NCBI GenBank assembly: GCA_029215795.1
Contig: JARDYH010000002.1
Span: forward strand, 109,056,501 to 109,120,500
Direction of reading: 5' to 3'
From: Anniella stebbinsi
Taxonomy: Eukaryota; Chordata; Lepidosauria; Squamata; Anniellidae
DNA: 64,000 bases
Position numbers and translations under genes: made by a program. Positions 53,134-63,075 of this stretch are shown here, in pieces. Positions within the stretch are counted from its first letter, which is position 1. Each line of letters opens with the position of its first letter. The notes beneath the pieces were generated by a model, which was not told the origin of the DNA, made no database searches, and saw only the letters and a program-made list of their open reading frames with translations.

Positions 53134-53708
53134 GGCTTGTCTTTGTTCTTCCTGGCTGTTGAAATTGGACTGGGCTGATAACATGGGTTGCATAGGTGAC
53201 TAATGCCTCTCTGAGAAACATTGTGGCACACTGCTGCCAAAACTCATCCCCCAGTAGCTGCTATTTGCTCCAGGAGGCAAGCTGCTAATAGATAGCAGAT
53301 TCTGGGGAGCTATTTGCATCAGGACCATATTGAAGGGAGAGGGGACAGGTTAAGCCCCCTCCCCCATAATCCATGGTCCCAGCCTTGGTTCTCCCCCCCC
53401 CCCCCGCATCACCCCCCAATCCACAGCTGGTATTAAAAAAACTACCCATGTGTTAAATGTAATCACACATTTTACATAAAGTATCACTTGGTCCTGTGAC
53501 ATTACTCATTTACTCATTTGAATAGAATGAATCTATGGTTATGTATTCCTGTTATATCTTTGTATTTATGGTGAGTATGTCTATGGGAGAGTGAGATGAG
53601 TGGTTGGAAGAATGGTGGATATGCATATGTGTGATGATTGGCTGAGTGAGTGAAGAAGGGGTGAAGTGTGTACTATGTGGGCTGGATCTGGTAGAATTGT
53701 GGACGGCG

Positions 53709-53711
<3 letters not shown>
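53134..53711. other. Single-copy stretch with a C13 run
   Basis: A C run at 53393-53405. Nothing else recognised. Confidence 0.4.

Positions 53712-53742
<31 letters not shown>
53712..53742. repeat. (AG)n microsatellite
   Basis: About 15 AG units directly upstream of the LINE tail at 53765. Confidence 0.95.
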
Positions 53743-53748
<6 letters not shown>

Positions 53749-53764
53749 GTGGTAGTTGTGAGAG

Positions 53765-53950
53765 AATAATAATAATAATATATTTATTTATTACCCGCCT
53801 CTCCCTCCGGATCGAGGTGGGGAACAACATCAAATATAAAATATACAAAACTGATTAAAAGCACATAAAACCAATACATAATTAAAATACCAATAAAATA
53901 CCAATAAAACACTTAAAATTCATCTGAGTAGGCCTGCCGGAAGAGAACTG
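53765..53950 (-). mobile_element. L2-type LINE tail
   Basis: (AAT)n, TTATTTATTACCCGCCTCTC, CCTCCGGATCGAGGTGGGGA and an A-rich 3' UTR. At 53925-53947 the minus strand still codes the LFRQAYSDEF-like end of ORF2. Confidence 0.78.
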
Positions 53951-54116
53951 TTTGAGTGTGTGATATAGAATATTTGGTAGGGGAGATCATATAATCAATA
54001 GAGTCATTAAGAGTTCATAAACAACATAATGTAATTAACAAAGCTGTACTGCTTGTGGCTGCAGAAGGGGGGGTAAAAAAGGGAGAATATAAGGTTAAAG
54101 CGTAAAGTTTGTGACT

Positions 54117-55010
54117 GGGTTTGGATGACACAATAGTCAACGGTTGCTTAGATAGTCAACCATTGCTTAAGTAGTCAACCGTTGACTATTATGTCATCCG
54201 GCGAACCTTTTCCACACCATGACTGGTTATTTGCCTGAAATAACCAACGCAAATAATCAACGGTGTGCCAAGTTGATTATCCGCACAACCATTGATCATT
54301 GTGTTGTGTGGTGAGCTGTGTTGACTATTTCACATGTCTACAGAGTCGTGAGGCAGGAGCAGCAGAAATCCGTCCCAGGAAGCGCATGGGGAGATGCCTA
54401 TCATGGCGGCCCCTGGATGGGGTGCCACTTTTGGGAGAACAGGGATGGGGGGGTGCAAGGATCTCTCCTGCAGCTTTCAGGCCACAAGATGAATCCTTGC
54501 GCCCCCCATCCTGACTCGCCACCACTTTGGGGAGAACAGGGAGGGTGGGGTGCAAGTGGCTTGATAGCCACAGGAGAGATGCTTGTGGCCCCCCTCCCCA
54601 TTCTTGGTGCCTCACCGAGGGATGGGACATACACATCCCAGGAAGCACGTGGGGTGCCGCTGATTGTGATGTCCCACCCAGGAACAGAATGTGCATGTTC
54701 CTGGGAGCGTGTGGTATGCCACCGATCATGGTGCCCCAACCAGGGATGGCACGTCTCATGAGAATCCCCCTTCATGCCAGGTTCTGACAGTGGGGGGACT
54801 TGGCATGAAGGGGGATTCTCATGGGAACCAGTGCCCCTATTCAGTGGGGAGGGCAGAGAAGGGGTGGGGTGGGAGTGGGACAATAGTCAATCATGTTAAT
54901 AGTCAACTCCATGGATGACTATTATCATGTTGTGTGGGGAGTACCCCCAAAATAGTCATCCGTGAAGTTGACTATTAACATGGTTGACTATTGTATCATT
55001 CAATGCACCC
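54117..55010. mobile_element. Hairpin-rich inverted-repeat element, GGGTTTGGATGACACAATAG family
   Basis: GGGTTTGGATGACACAATAG at the left and CTATTGTATCATTCAATG-CACCC at the right. It shares with 11244, 13069 and 17778 the terminal GGATGACACA-type word, and the AGTCAAC / GTTGACTA repeats just inside. A clear palindrome spans 54749-54823 (TCATGAGAATCCCCCTTCAT against ATGAAGGGGGATTCTCATG). Open frames of up to 160 codons on both strands are not conserved domains. Non-autonomous. Confidence 0.7.
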
Positions 55011-55252
55011 TAAGTATTCTTTACAGAGAGATGACCCAGTAAGGGTTGGGCTTGAGCCTTAAAGGTCCTGGTGGCCGTGAATCCAAGTGTGTTGGGGAGA
55101 AGGTGTTCCTGTTGGGGTTGAGAAAGGCCTTAGAGGAGGGGAATTCTCACTAGGATAGGGCAGGAACGCCACAGGCCCCATCTCCCCACTTAATCTACTT
55201 TACTGTGGAGTTGCAAGGCTAATATGTGGAGGGGAAGAAGCAGGTATGCTAG

Positions 55253-55378
55253 TCTTCCTCAGCCTAGTACTTACTTCCAGATGTGTTGATTGCAAATCCC
55301 ATCAGCCCCATTCACCCCCTGCTGCTTGGGGCTTATGGAAGTTTTATTCCCTAATATTTGGAGGACGCCATCCTGGGG
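55253..55378. mobile_element. MITE, 'AACTCCCATCATC' family, diverged
   Basis: CTTACTTCCAGATGTGTTGA, TTGCAAATCCCATCAGCCCC and ATTTGGAGGACGCCATCCTG: a worn copy. Confidence 0.4.
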
Positions 55379-55809
55379 GAAAGATGTTCGAGGAGGACAA
55401 GGTGGCATAAAAAAGTCATAACTGTATGTGCAATAGGGTGACTGATGCCTTATCTGTGCTACATTTCATTGTTTGCTTCCTTAAGTCCTAAACCCAATGG
55501 CATCCTATAAACAGCTTTAATTAGGAGGCTATCAATTTAATAGTCAGTTTGAATGTTTCGAGGAACGTTCAGACTAGGTGGATTTGCTCAAGAACCCCCC
55601 TCCCTCACCCATCCACCCAAATCCTGCCTTCCTCCAAAGCCTTCCCAACTGTGTGAATATGCGAAGGAATGAGCCAGGAGCCACTCCAGCAGGCCAGGCT
55701 ATTCTTCCAGCTGGATCCTCAGCAGGCCCATATGGGCTTATAAACACATGCTGGGGGGGGGGGGGGAAACAGCTCTAAATAGTTAGCTCATGAGACTAAA
55801 CACAAAAGC
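55379..55809. other. Single-copy stretch with a G14 run
   Basis: A G run at 55753-55766. No gene recognised. Confidence 0.4.
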
Positions 55810-56480
55810 TCCAAGGCTGCCTCATGAATGGGGAAATAAAAGGCATCTTAAGACATGCATTTAACACAATCGGCTGTAACGGCGTTCTCAAACTGCCCCT
55901 TCAACCCTTTATGGCCTGCCATTACGGCAGACACGCTGACAAATGGCGGAGCCAGAGCCTGGGAATTGCTGAGTTCTGGGCACAGTGCTGGAGAGGAGTG
56001 ACTCAAGGTTAGAGCCAGGGCTGAGGGGGGACAGGGAGAGACGTTCACGTTTCTATCCCTCCCTCCCTTCCTGGCCCTCAGCCCGAGATGCTCAACTCAG
56101 CCAAGAGGATTTGGACGCCCAGTTCTCGTTTCTGTCGGAACGGTTAAGAAAAGATTCCAAATCACTCTGGCAGCTCAAGCATGCTTCTGCCGCCCCTCAA
56201 CATTCAGTTTTTTAGTCTGTCTGTACATGCTGCTACTTACATCAGATGAAGGGCCCAGATCAGTCAAAACCTGAATGGAGCATCCTCATATCATCTCTGC
56301 CGCCTCGGCCAGTGCCACTTCATCCCCACCTGGCATGGAAAGCGCTGGCAATTAACCGTCCCATCACGGCAAACTTCACATTTGTGTAAGCAATTAGGCT
56401 AAATTCATGCCACAAAGCACTCCCCCACCCCTAATGGAAACATAGCAAATAAACTTCGCAGCTATCATTGATTCCTCCTC
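55810..56480. other. Candidate conserved non-coding cluster
   Basis: Two sub-blocks are repeat-free and keep CpGs: 55822-55990 (CACAATCGGCTGTAACGGCG, ATTACGGCAGACACGCTGAC) and 56290-56440 (GGCAATTAACCGTCCCATCA, GTGTAAGCAATTAGGCTAAA). Homeodomain-like TAATTA-type cores are present. Texture-based inference only. Confidence 0.3.
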
Positions 56481-57409
56481 AATCCATAAAAGGGGATCAG
56501 ATTTTCTGCCACTAGATTATACTTGTTACACCCCTTTGTCCAAGTGGTGGGAGGAACAGGGCATGGGTTCTTTTTGGAAAGTCTGTTTCCTTTCCAGAAG
56601 AGAGCCATGACTATCTCTCCCCCTTCTCTGTCTCTCTCCCACCCCCTTCCATGAGAATCCATAAGCAACGTGCCCCAGATGAAAACACAAAACCTTGAAA
56701 CATAGGCTTGGGAAGGCTGCAGGGGGAAATCGGAACATCGTAGTTAAACTTGTAAAAGAACTGAACAATCATAAACTTTTAATAGCAAGAATAAAAAAAA
56801 ATGCATTGACGATGGATCTCAACAACACTGTACAAGTTGAGCAGGTATTCTAAATGTACATGTTGAGCAGGTAGTACAGAGAGGCACAAAAGCGAGCTCA
56901 CGGGCCTTTCAGCATGGATAGTAGCATCAGTATCTCCAATTACTACCTTCTTCCCAAAAACCCTCTTAGCAACTCAACGTGATCAGTGCAAACGCTCACA
57001 TACTTTTCAGACTGCATACAGACAGGTGGGTGTTGCACACACACACTCCAAATCCAGGAAATGGGAAAAAGCACCAGCTATTCCTAAGGGCATGATAATG
57101 TGCCATGGAGGGGATGGAAATATGCCTTGAAAAATTACACCACCATGGTTGAGTTCATCTACCACTGTACATCTGTTTGAGTGGGGAGGCTGTATCCAAC
57201 TTGATTCCCTCACCTCTGTGAGATCATCTTAAGGAAGACAATAAAGCCACACCAAGTTTCCCTGACGTACAAGGGAGACAAGATTCCCTGTATGATTAAT
57301 CCCAGAAGTATCACTGATGTTCAGCAGGTATGCTCCCACCCACATCTCCTGACTACCTGGACAAAGAGGAAGATGGGATGCCAACAGGCAATACTAACTG
57401 GTCGACCTC
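56481..57409. other. Single-copy stretch
   Basis: Nothing recognised except a near-duplicate of TACAAGTTGAGCAGGTA / TACATGTTGAGCAGGTA at 56831-56873. Confidence 0.4.
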
Positions 57410-57665
57410 AAAGAGCTTTTTTTCATTAGGCATTTATTGTGTGCTCATGATTCCTCAGCCATGGTTGTTTACGAGTTCTTTAGATGACATCATGTTCTCT
57501 GTTTTGCTTCTGTTTTTTAAGAGCACTTCCCAGGGGGCTTAGAGCAGGAAAATGGGGTATTATTTCTGAAAGTGAAAGAACGAGTTGTGTATTTGTACCA
57601 TTCTGCTATAGCACACTGCCACCTAGAGGTTATGAGGGGGGAAAGCAGGAAAGGGAAAGCTCTTT
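57410..57665 (+). mobile_element. MITE, AGAGCTTCTCTACAT family (copy 6)
   Basis: The left end AAAGAGCTTTTTTTCATTAG is mirrored by GGGAAAGCTCTTT at the right. The interior has TTATTGTGTGCTCATGATTC, TCTTTAGATGACATCATG and CACTGCCACCTAGAGGTTAT. Shorter than copies 1-3. Confidence 0.65.
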
Positions 57666-58055
57666 GTGCAGAGCTCGGATCTCATTTCTGCGACAAAATT
57701 AAAAGTAGATACAGTGATTAACAGCATCAGGTAGAAAAGTAGAGTTGTAAGGAGGGTGTTAACTATTGTTCTGGGAACTGATCAATATATATATTCGAGT
57801 GGAAAGAGTGAAATGTGTCCTATTTAAATCTAGCGGTTGGGGTGTGTGGGGTGGAAGTGCACCTTAGATACCAAAGCTTGGGAAACATTGGTCTATCCCA
57901 TCAGAGTATGTTGTAAATGACTAGGCTACAGCAAACCTAGAAAGGCATGACAGGACAGGAGAATAAAACTGTGTACAGTTGTGCACATTTAGCACCATTA
58001 GTTCCCCCAGCGCACAGCGGGGGGAGGGGGGGGGAAAGGATGAAGAATTATGCAG

Positions 58056-58056
<1 letters not shown>
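57666..58056. other. Single-copy stretch
   Basis: Nothing recognised. Confidence 0.4.
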
Positions 58057-58091
<35 letters not shown>

Positions 58092-58745
58092 TATACTTAT
58101 ATACCATCCCATAGCCGAAGCTCTCTGGGCGGTTTACAAAAATTAAAAAGATTGAGCATTAAAGACAATATACAAAATTTAAAACCATAAACATAAAACA
58201 GCTGTCATTAAAACACTTTAAAACATTTTAACTGTTAAGCCTGGCCACAATGTCAATCAAAATCTCAACTTGAGCTATTAAAATGCCTGGGAGAAAAGAA
58301 AAGTTTTGACCTGGCACCGAAAAGATAACAGTGCTGGCGCCAGGCGGGCCTCATCGGGGAGATCATTCCATAATTGAGGAGCCACCACAGAGAAGGCCCT
58401 CTCCCTTGTTGCCGTCCTCCGAGCTTCCCTCGGAGTAGGCACCCGGAGGATGACCTTTGATGTTGAGCATAGTGTATGGGTAGGTTCATGTCGGGAAAGA
58501 CATTCCATCAGGTATTGTGGTCCCAAACCGTGTAAGGCATTATAGGTTAAAACCAGCACCTTGAATCGAGCTCGGAAACATACAGGCAGCCAATGCAAGC
58601 GGCCAGAATCGGTCTTATATGTTCGAACCTTCTGGTCCCTGTTACCAATCTGGCCGCTGCATTCTGCACAAGCTGCAGCTTCCGAACCGTCTTCAAAGGC
58701 AGCCCCACATATAGCACATTGCAGTAATCTAACTTGGAGGTTTTG
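58057..58745 (-). pseudogene. L2-type LINE: ORF2 C-terminus and tail (second subfamily)
   Basis: On the minus strand, codons at 58278-58620 read [74 protein letters not shown] and QVKTFLFSQAF. Upstream (58630-58745) another frame would give the [17 protein letters not shown] block, so one frame change is present. The tail at the low-coordinate side has ATACCATCCCATAGCCGAAG, CTCTCTGGGCGGTTTACAAA and (ATT)n at 58057-58091. Different in 3' UTR from the 47 kb subfamily. Confidence 0.85.
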
Positions 58746-58789
58746 TATCATTGCCGGTCATGCAAAAGCGTCAGCAAAGTTAAAACAAA

Positions 58790-59166
58790 TGGACTATCCT
58801 ATGCATGAATATCAAGGAACGTTTTTACAAGTTTATGTTCAGATGGTATTAACACCAGCTAGACTTAACAATTTGCCTGGATATACAGGCTGAATATAAA
58901 CGTGGGAGGTGTGGCTCTGGAAGAGCAAATATCTAACATATCTTTTGGACTTATCTAATACTTATTGTGTTCAGAGTTGAATGAGATCAATTTAATGTTG
59001 GGATATGTCCTCCTTAAGGGCGCATTAGTAAGTATTTTTGTATATCTTGAGGGCATAATGGCTTGAGAGGATATTGAATGGTGATCCACCTCTTAGCAAT
59101 AGCCCAAATGGCAATTGGTTTTAGTTGAAAGTAGAAAAGCGGAATACAAGTCAAATAAATAAATAA
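58790..59166 (+). pseudogene. L1-type LINE: ORF2 C-terminal fragment
   Basis: Plus-strand codons give QMVLTPARLNNLPGYTG (58838-58890). After a frame change they give KRGRCGSGRANI, a stop, and HIFWTY. This is the L1 ORF2 C-terminal zinc-knuckle region, usually KCWRC...HIFW.C; here the first and last cysteines are replaced (R and Y). It ends with AAATAAATAAATAAG (59152-59166). Inactive. Confidence 0.65.
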
Positions 59167-59587
59167 GAAGCGTGAACCTATCCTCCACATTAGAGTCCCA
59201 ATCCAGATAAGGGCCCTTGTGCCTACTTCTAGAGTAAAAATGAAAGGAAAAAAGGAGACATTTAAAGTAATGTCTGTTTTGGCCCTCAGCTACATACTGA
59301 ATGGGTTTTGCTGGACCTGCTATTTTTCTACCTCAGCACACACACAAACACAATCCGTATAGCATGGGGATAGCAATATTGGCCTATCTTGTAAGACTGT
59401 TGTGGAGACTCCTGAGGCAATGTCTGTCAAGTATCTTGAACACCCAAAGACTGCCAATAGTATTTTGTAAACCAAGTCAGAGAAATTTGGCTGCAAATAT
59501 CAGCTCCAGGGTGGTACTAAAAATGTCCATTTAAACCATTTATAAGTAGACTGCCTTTAACTAGTATCCAAAGTCTGCTGTTGAAGT
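59167..59587. other. Single-copy stretch
   Basis: Nothing recognised. Confidence 0.4.
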
Positions 59588-59957
59588 GGGCTGGCCCTGT
59601 GTGTAAATGACACACAAGGCCTTGCATGGAAAAGGTCCCAGATTCGAACCCTGACATCTCCATGTAAGGCTGAAAAAATCCTGCCTGAAACTGGAGAGTT
59701 GCTGCCACTCAGTGGGCCTGTTCAGACAACACGCTAAGCCATGGTTAGGCCACTAACCCTTTTGCAGCAAATGGTTAGTGAGCGTGTTTAAGCCATGTTT
59801 ATGTAGCCACCATGGTTAAGAATGATTCACACAACATGCTAAGTCATGGTTCACAGGACACACTAAGCCATCATGTTTAGCTGAACAGGGTTGTCAGCAA
59901 TACTGACCTAGATGGGTAATTGTCTGACTCGGTAGAAGGCAGCTTATTTTCGTATGA
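59588..59957 (+). ncRNA. tRNA-derived SINE, interrupted by a MITE
   Basis: Same family as 45584. It retains B box GATTCGAACCC (59641-59651), CTGACATCTCCATGTAAGGC, CTGCCTGAAACTGGAGAGTT and GCTGCCACTCAG before the break, then AGCAATACTGACCTAGATGG, GTCTGACTCGGTAGAAGGCA and GCTTATTTTCGTATG after it. The break holds the MITE at 59714-59890. The A-box part of the head is rearranged. Confidence 0.75.
59714..59890 (+). mobile_element. MITE with GGGCCTGTTCAGACAAC ends (copy 3 of 3), nested in a SINE
   Basis: GGGCCTGTTCAGACAACACG, CTAAGCCATGGTTAGGCC and AGTGAGCGTGTTTAAGCCAT match copies 1 and 2. The right end is shortened to AGCTGAACAGGG. Confidence 0.75.
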
Positions 59958-60174
59958 TCAGAATGTATGCTCAATTTGAAAACCGCTTTCTTCAGCTTTC
60001 TCCATCCTGTTAAAACGCATTCTTAGCATCACTTGGGAAACACTTTCAGATTGATGGAATGCTTGCAGGTGGTCCTAAGTGAGCAAGCGAACCTCAGCAG
60101 GACAGGCCACACTAGTTTCAGTTCCCAAGCTGCTACGTCGTTGTAACTGAAGAGAACTAAAAAGCATACTTTAA

Positions 60175-60560
60175 ATACCAGGCTACTAGGAATGAAGCTA
60201 CACAGCCTGAAACGGCTCACGTACAAAACACAGCAACCCGGCTGCTCGGTACGACGGGCTGCCGCGAACATAACCCCGTGGAATTCTTCTCTTCTCACCT
60301 CAGAACAGAGAACTTGGCTCAAAGGTTCTGCCCCGACGTTTAAAGCTCTCCATGAGATTGGCTCCACCAATCAAAGCGACCATTTCTCGCTCCCAAGAAC
60401 ATGATCTCATACCAACTGCGATTCACCGGAGGGGAAAAAAATACAATTGCCTCCAGACAGGAAAGCATTGGAAGGGCAAGGTGCAAAACTGTCGAAACAG
60501 CCAGACTTAAGTCTGAAACACTTTTCCAACAAGCAGTTGGATGGTCAGAACTGAATCAAA
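60175..60560 (+). pseudogene. Possible old non-LTR retrotransposon remnant
   Basis: Short peptide matches in three frames: TATRLLGTTGCREH (about 60227-60268) against the usual 'NAATRLLTGTRR.EH', then PTFKALHEIG (about 60334-60363) against 'LTFKALHGLGP'. The order and spacing fit an L2/CR1 ORF2 C-terminus, but the rest is unrecognisable. A hydrophobic 78-codon frame (60401-60637) over the same DNA has no support. Confidence 0.35.
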
Positions 60561-60640
60561 GCAGAACTGCCTTCTTCGTTTTGGCTCTCGGTGTTTTCTA
60601 TGTAGTCTATGTACACAAATACCTAAGAAGTCCATAAGGA

Positions 60641-61124
60641 ATGGCTCAGAAAGTAGATTTGCTTAAGCTCCCCCTGTGTGTTCTTGTGTAATGAAAGGAT
60701 AAATTGTTCTGTGCCGTTTCAATCCTCCATCCCTCCCATTGTGTGTGTGTGTTTTCTTCATTTGGGGTTTTTTTTTTTTTTGCTAAAATGGCTCTAGGAT
60801 CCATTATGCACAAATTATAATGAGTGGATGAAGTGAAACAGTGCATATCCAAGCTATGTTTACGTTGATGCAACAATGCTAACCATTCGGTATTGTTTTA
60901 TTCATATCCCTGAATGGTTTTGAATTGAAAGGAAATGTAAAATACCATACCTGTGAGACTCCATAGGAATCCTTGGGGTCATTACAGACCCCAATCATAA
61001 CCCTTCATAGTTGTTCTCGAATTATAAGCCAATAGTTCTTAATAGAATTTATTTTTTAAAATATTCAATTGGAGTTATGCATCTCATAGTTTAAAATAGG
61101 GATGGGCAACATGTGCCTCCCCCA
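60641..61124. other. Single-copy stretch
   Basis: A T13-14 run near 60768-60781. Nothing else recognised. Confidence 0.4.
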
Positions 61125-61462
61125 GCATTTTTGCAGGATGGCAATGAGAGAGCCTTTTCAGCAGTGGCCCTCCAACTATGGAATACTCTTCTTGACGAGG
61201 CTTGCCTGGTGCCAACATTGTTATCTTTTCGGCCCCAGATCAAAACTTTTCTCTTCTCCCAGGCATTTAACAGCATATGTTGAGTGAGTTGTTTTTAACT
61301 AACCCCAGGATAGTTGGTATGTAGTCTGTTTTTATGTGTTTTATGGTTTAAAATTTTGTACATTAGTTTTAATGTTCAACATTTTTAATCTTTGTAAACT
61401 GCCCAGATAGCTTCAGCCATAGGGCGGTATATAAATGTAATAAACAATAATAAAAATAATAA
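61125..61462 (+). mobile_element. L2-type LINE 3' end
   Basis: Matches the reverse complement of 58091-58420: GCCTTTTCAGCAGTGGCCCT, TATGGAATACTCTTCTTGAC, GTTATCTTTTCGGCCCCAGA, CTTTTCTCTTCTCCCAGGCA, then AACTGCCCAGATAGCTTCAG, CCATAGGGCGGTATATAAAT and an AAT-rich tail. Reading frame is broken. Confidence 0.75.
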
Positions 61463-61600
61463 TTACCATCCCTTGCCGAATTTACCATGGAGGTGCCCAA
61501 GTCTTCCCCCTGCATGCCTTGATGTTCAGCAAAATCGCCGGGTTTCTTGCTGTTGCTGCACTGCCAAATTCAGTATGTGTTGCTCACCCCTGGTTTAATA

Positions 61601-61736
61601 CAGCTTTTCCCAACTGTGTACCTTCCCGATGTTTTAGACTACAACTCTCAACATTTCTGATCATTGCCCATGCTAATATGGGCTGATGGGAGTTGAATTC
61701 CAAAATATCTGGAATGCCCCATGTTGGGGAATGCTG
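61601..61736. mobile_element. MITE, 'AACTCCCATCATC' family, complete
   Basis: CAGCTTTTCCCAACTGTGTA at the left, CATGTTGGGGAATGCTG at the right. Inner arms ACTACAACTCTCAACATTTC / GCTGATGGGAGTTGAATTCC. Flanks GTTTAATA and GTTTTAAA may be a worn 8-bp duplication. Confidence 0.7.
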
Positions 61737-62660
61737 GTTTTAAAAAACTACACAGAATAGTAACCTAACTGGAATTCATTTGGCCTTGATATCAGGTTAC
61801 TAATAGGAGAGTTACATTTAAAACACAAGCGAAGAACAACATTTAGGATTCCATTGAAAGAAATGCCAGCTCAACATGATGGTTTACAACGTATGAGTTA
61901 AGCATGCTTAATTCTGTGTTAGATTGTAGCTACGATGTTTCCCCGGTCAGGCACACAGTGCTGAATAAAAGTTCAGAGATCAGGCTGTTACCAAAGAGAA
62001 CGAAAAAGAATTCAGTTCCATACACCAAATCTCATAGCCTAAATCCATACACCAAATCTCATAGACTCACACTGATAAAGCAACATCGCAGAACAATGCT
62101 AGTATTTTAAAATGAAAAGAATGTGCCAAAGCCTCTATGGAACAAGAACATAATTATTTGTTCGCAGAAGGTGTTAACTACGCAATTTTTCACGTCCATA
62201 TATTTGCCCATGGTACTGCTAACGTTGAGACACAAACTGTTTCCATTTTTGCTTTTAATAGCAGGGTTTTAAAATGCACAGTGAATCCAAATACAAAGCA
62301 GGCCATTTTCTGCCTAACAACTGTAAATATCTTAACAGTAATTGTAAATATCACATCAATTTGCGCTACAAGGATTACAGTGCAATGACAGCAAGGTTGT
62401 TGACACCAGCACCAAATGCAGTACAAAAATCTAGTACCAAAAAGTCATACAAAAATGTCAGTGGCTTTACCCGCACATGCACACAGAAGTCAGAACTGCT
62501 GGAAGCAAATTGTTTGCTGGTGTTTGTCTCAAGTATTTTTCAGCTGCCTGCTAACGAGGTTCAGTATAATGCTACGTGGACATTTCTGAGATATTCAGTT
62601 TCTGAATACTTCAGTTACATACTCTCAGAACAGACTACTGACCAAAAAAGAAACTAAAGT
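61737..62660. other. Candidate conserved non-coding or UTR-like DNA
   Basis: Over 900 bases without transposon signature. It has a duplicated CCATACACCAAATCTCATAG at 62018-62037 and 62045-62064, and two TGTAAATAT words near 62322 and 62344. The open frames present (up to 127 codons, 62274-62657) have no recognised domain. A UTR or conserved block is possible; nothing here decides. Confidence 0.3.
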
Positions 62661-62931
62661 CCTAAAGTTATAAGGCAAAAAAACTGAAATTGTCATTGGG
62701 GGGGAAATGCTCTTCTTTCCCCCCATGTAGGACCTGGATGTAAGAAAAGCCTAAAATCATAGTTTGAGTTTTGAAATGCTTAAAGAATAGAAAGCTTTTA
62801 AAGTAGGCCAACACTACTTCTGACCTACCAAGGCAAGCAGAGACCAGCAACCAAGTGACTGGAAATAGACTATCCTACAACTGGTGCTTTCTTGTTTGTC
62901 TTTCCTGACAGGCAATTAGCAAACCCTACAC

Positions 62932-63067
62932 TAAGGATGGGCAACTTGTTGCTCTCCAGATGTTTTGGCCTACAACTCCCATCATCCCTCACCACTGGCT
63001 ATGTTGCTTAGAGCTGATGGGAGTTGTAGACTGAAACATCTGAAAGACCACAAGTTTGTCGCTCCTG
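62932..63067. mobile_element. MITE, 'AACTCCCATCATC' family, complete with 8-bp duplication
   Basis: TAAGGATGGGCAACTTGTTG at the left corresponds to the reverse complement of CACAAGTTTGTCGCTCCTG at the right. CCCTACAC (62924-62931) and CCCTACAT (63068-63075) are an 8-bp duplication with one mismatch, which places the family in hAT. The centre is CCTACAACTCCCATCATCCC / GCTGATGGGAGTTGTAGAC. Confidence 0.85.
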
Positions 63068-63075
63068 CCCTACAT

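Noticed and set aside
60401..60637. A 78-codon frame with a hydrophobic C-terminus
   Set aside because: It overlaps a probable LINE remnant in another frame. The hydrophobic end is short and unsupported.
62274..62657. A 127-codon frame near the right end
   Set aside because: No domain, low-complexity lysine- and asparagine-rich parts, and no splice context. AT-rich single-copy DNA can give such a frame by chance.
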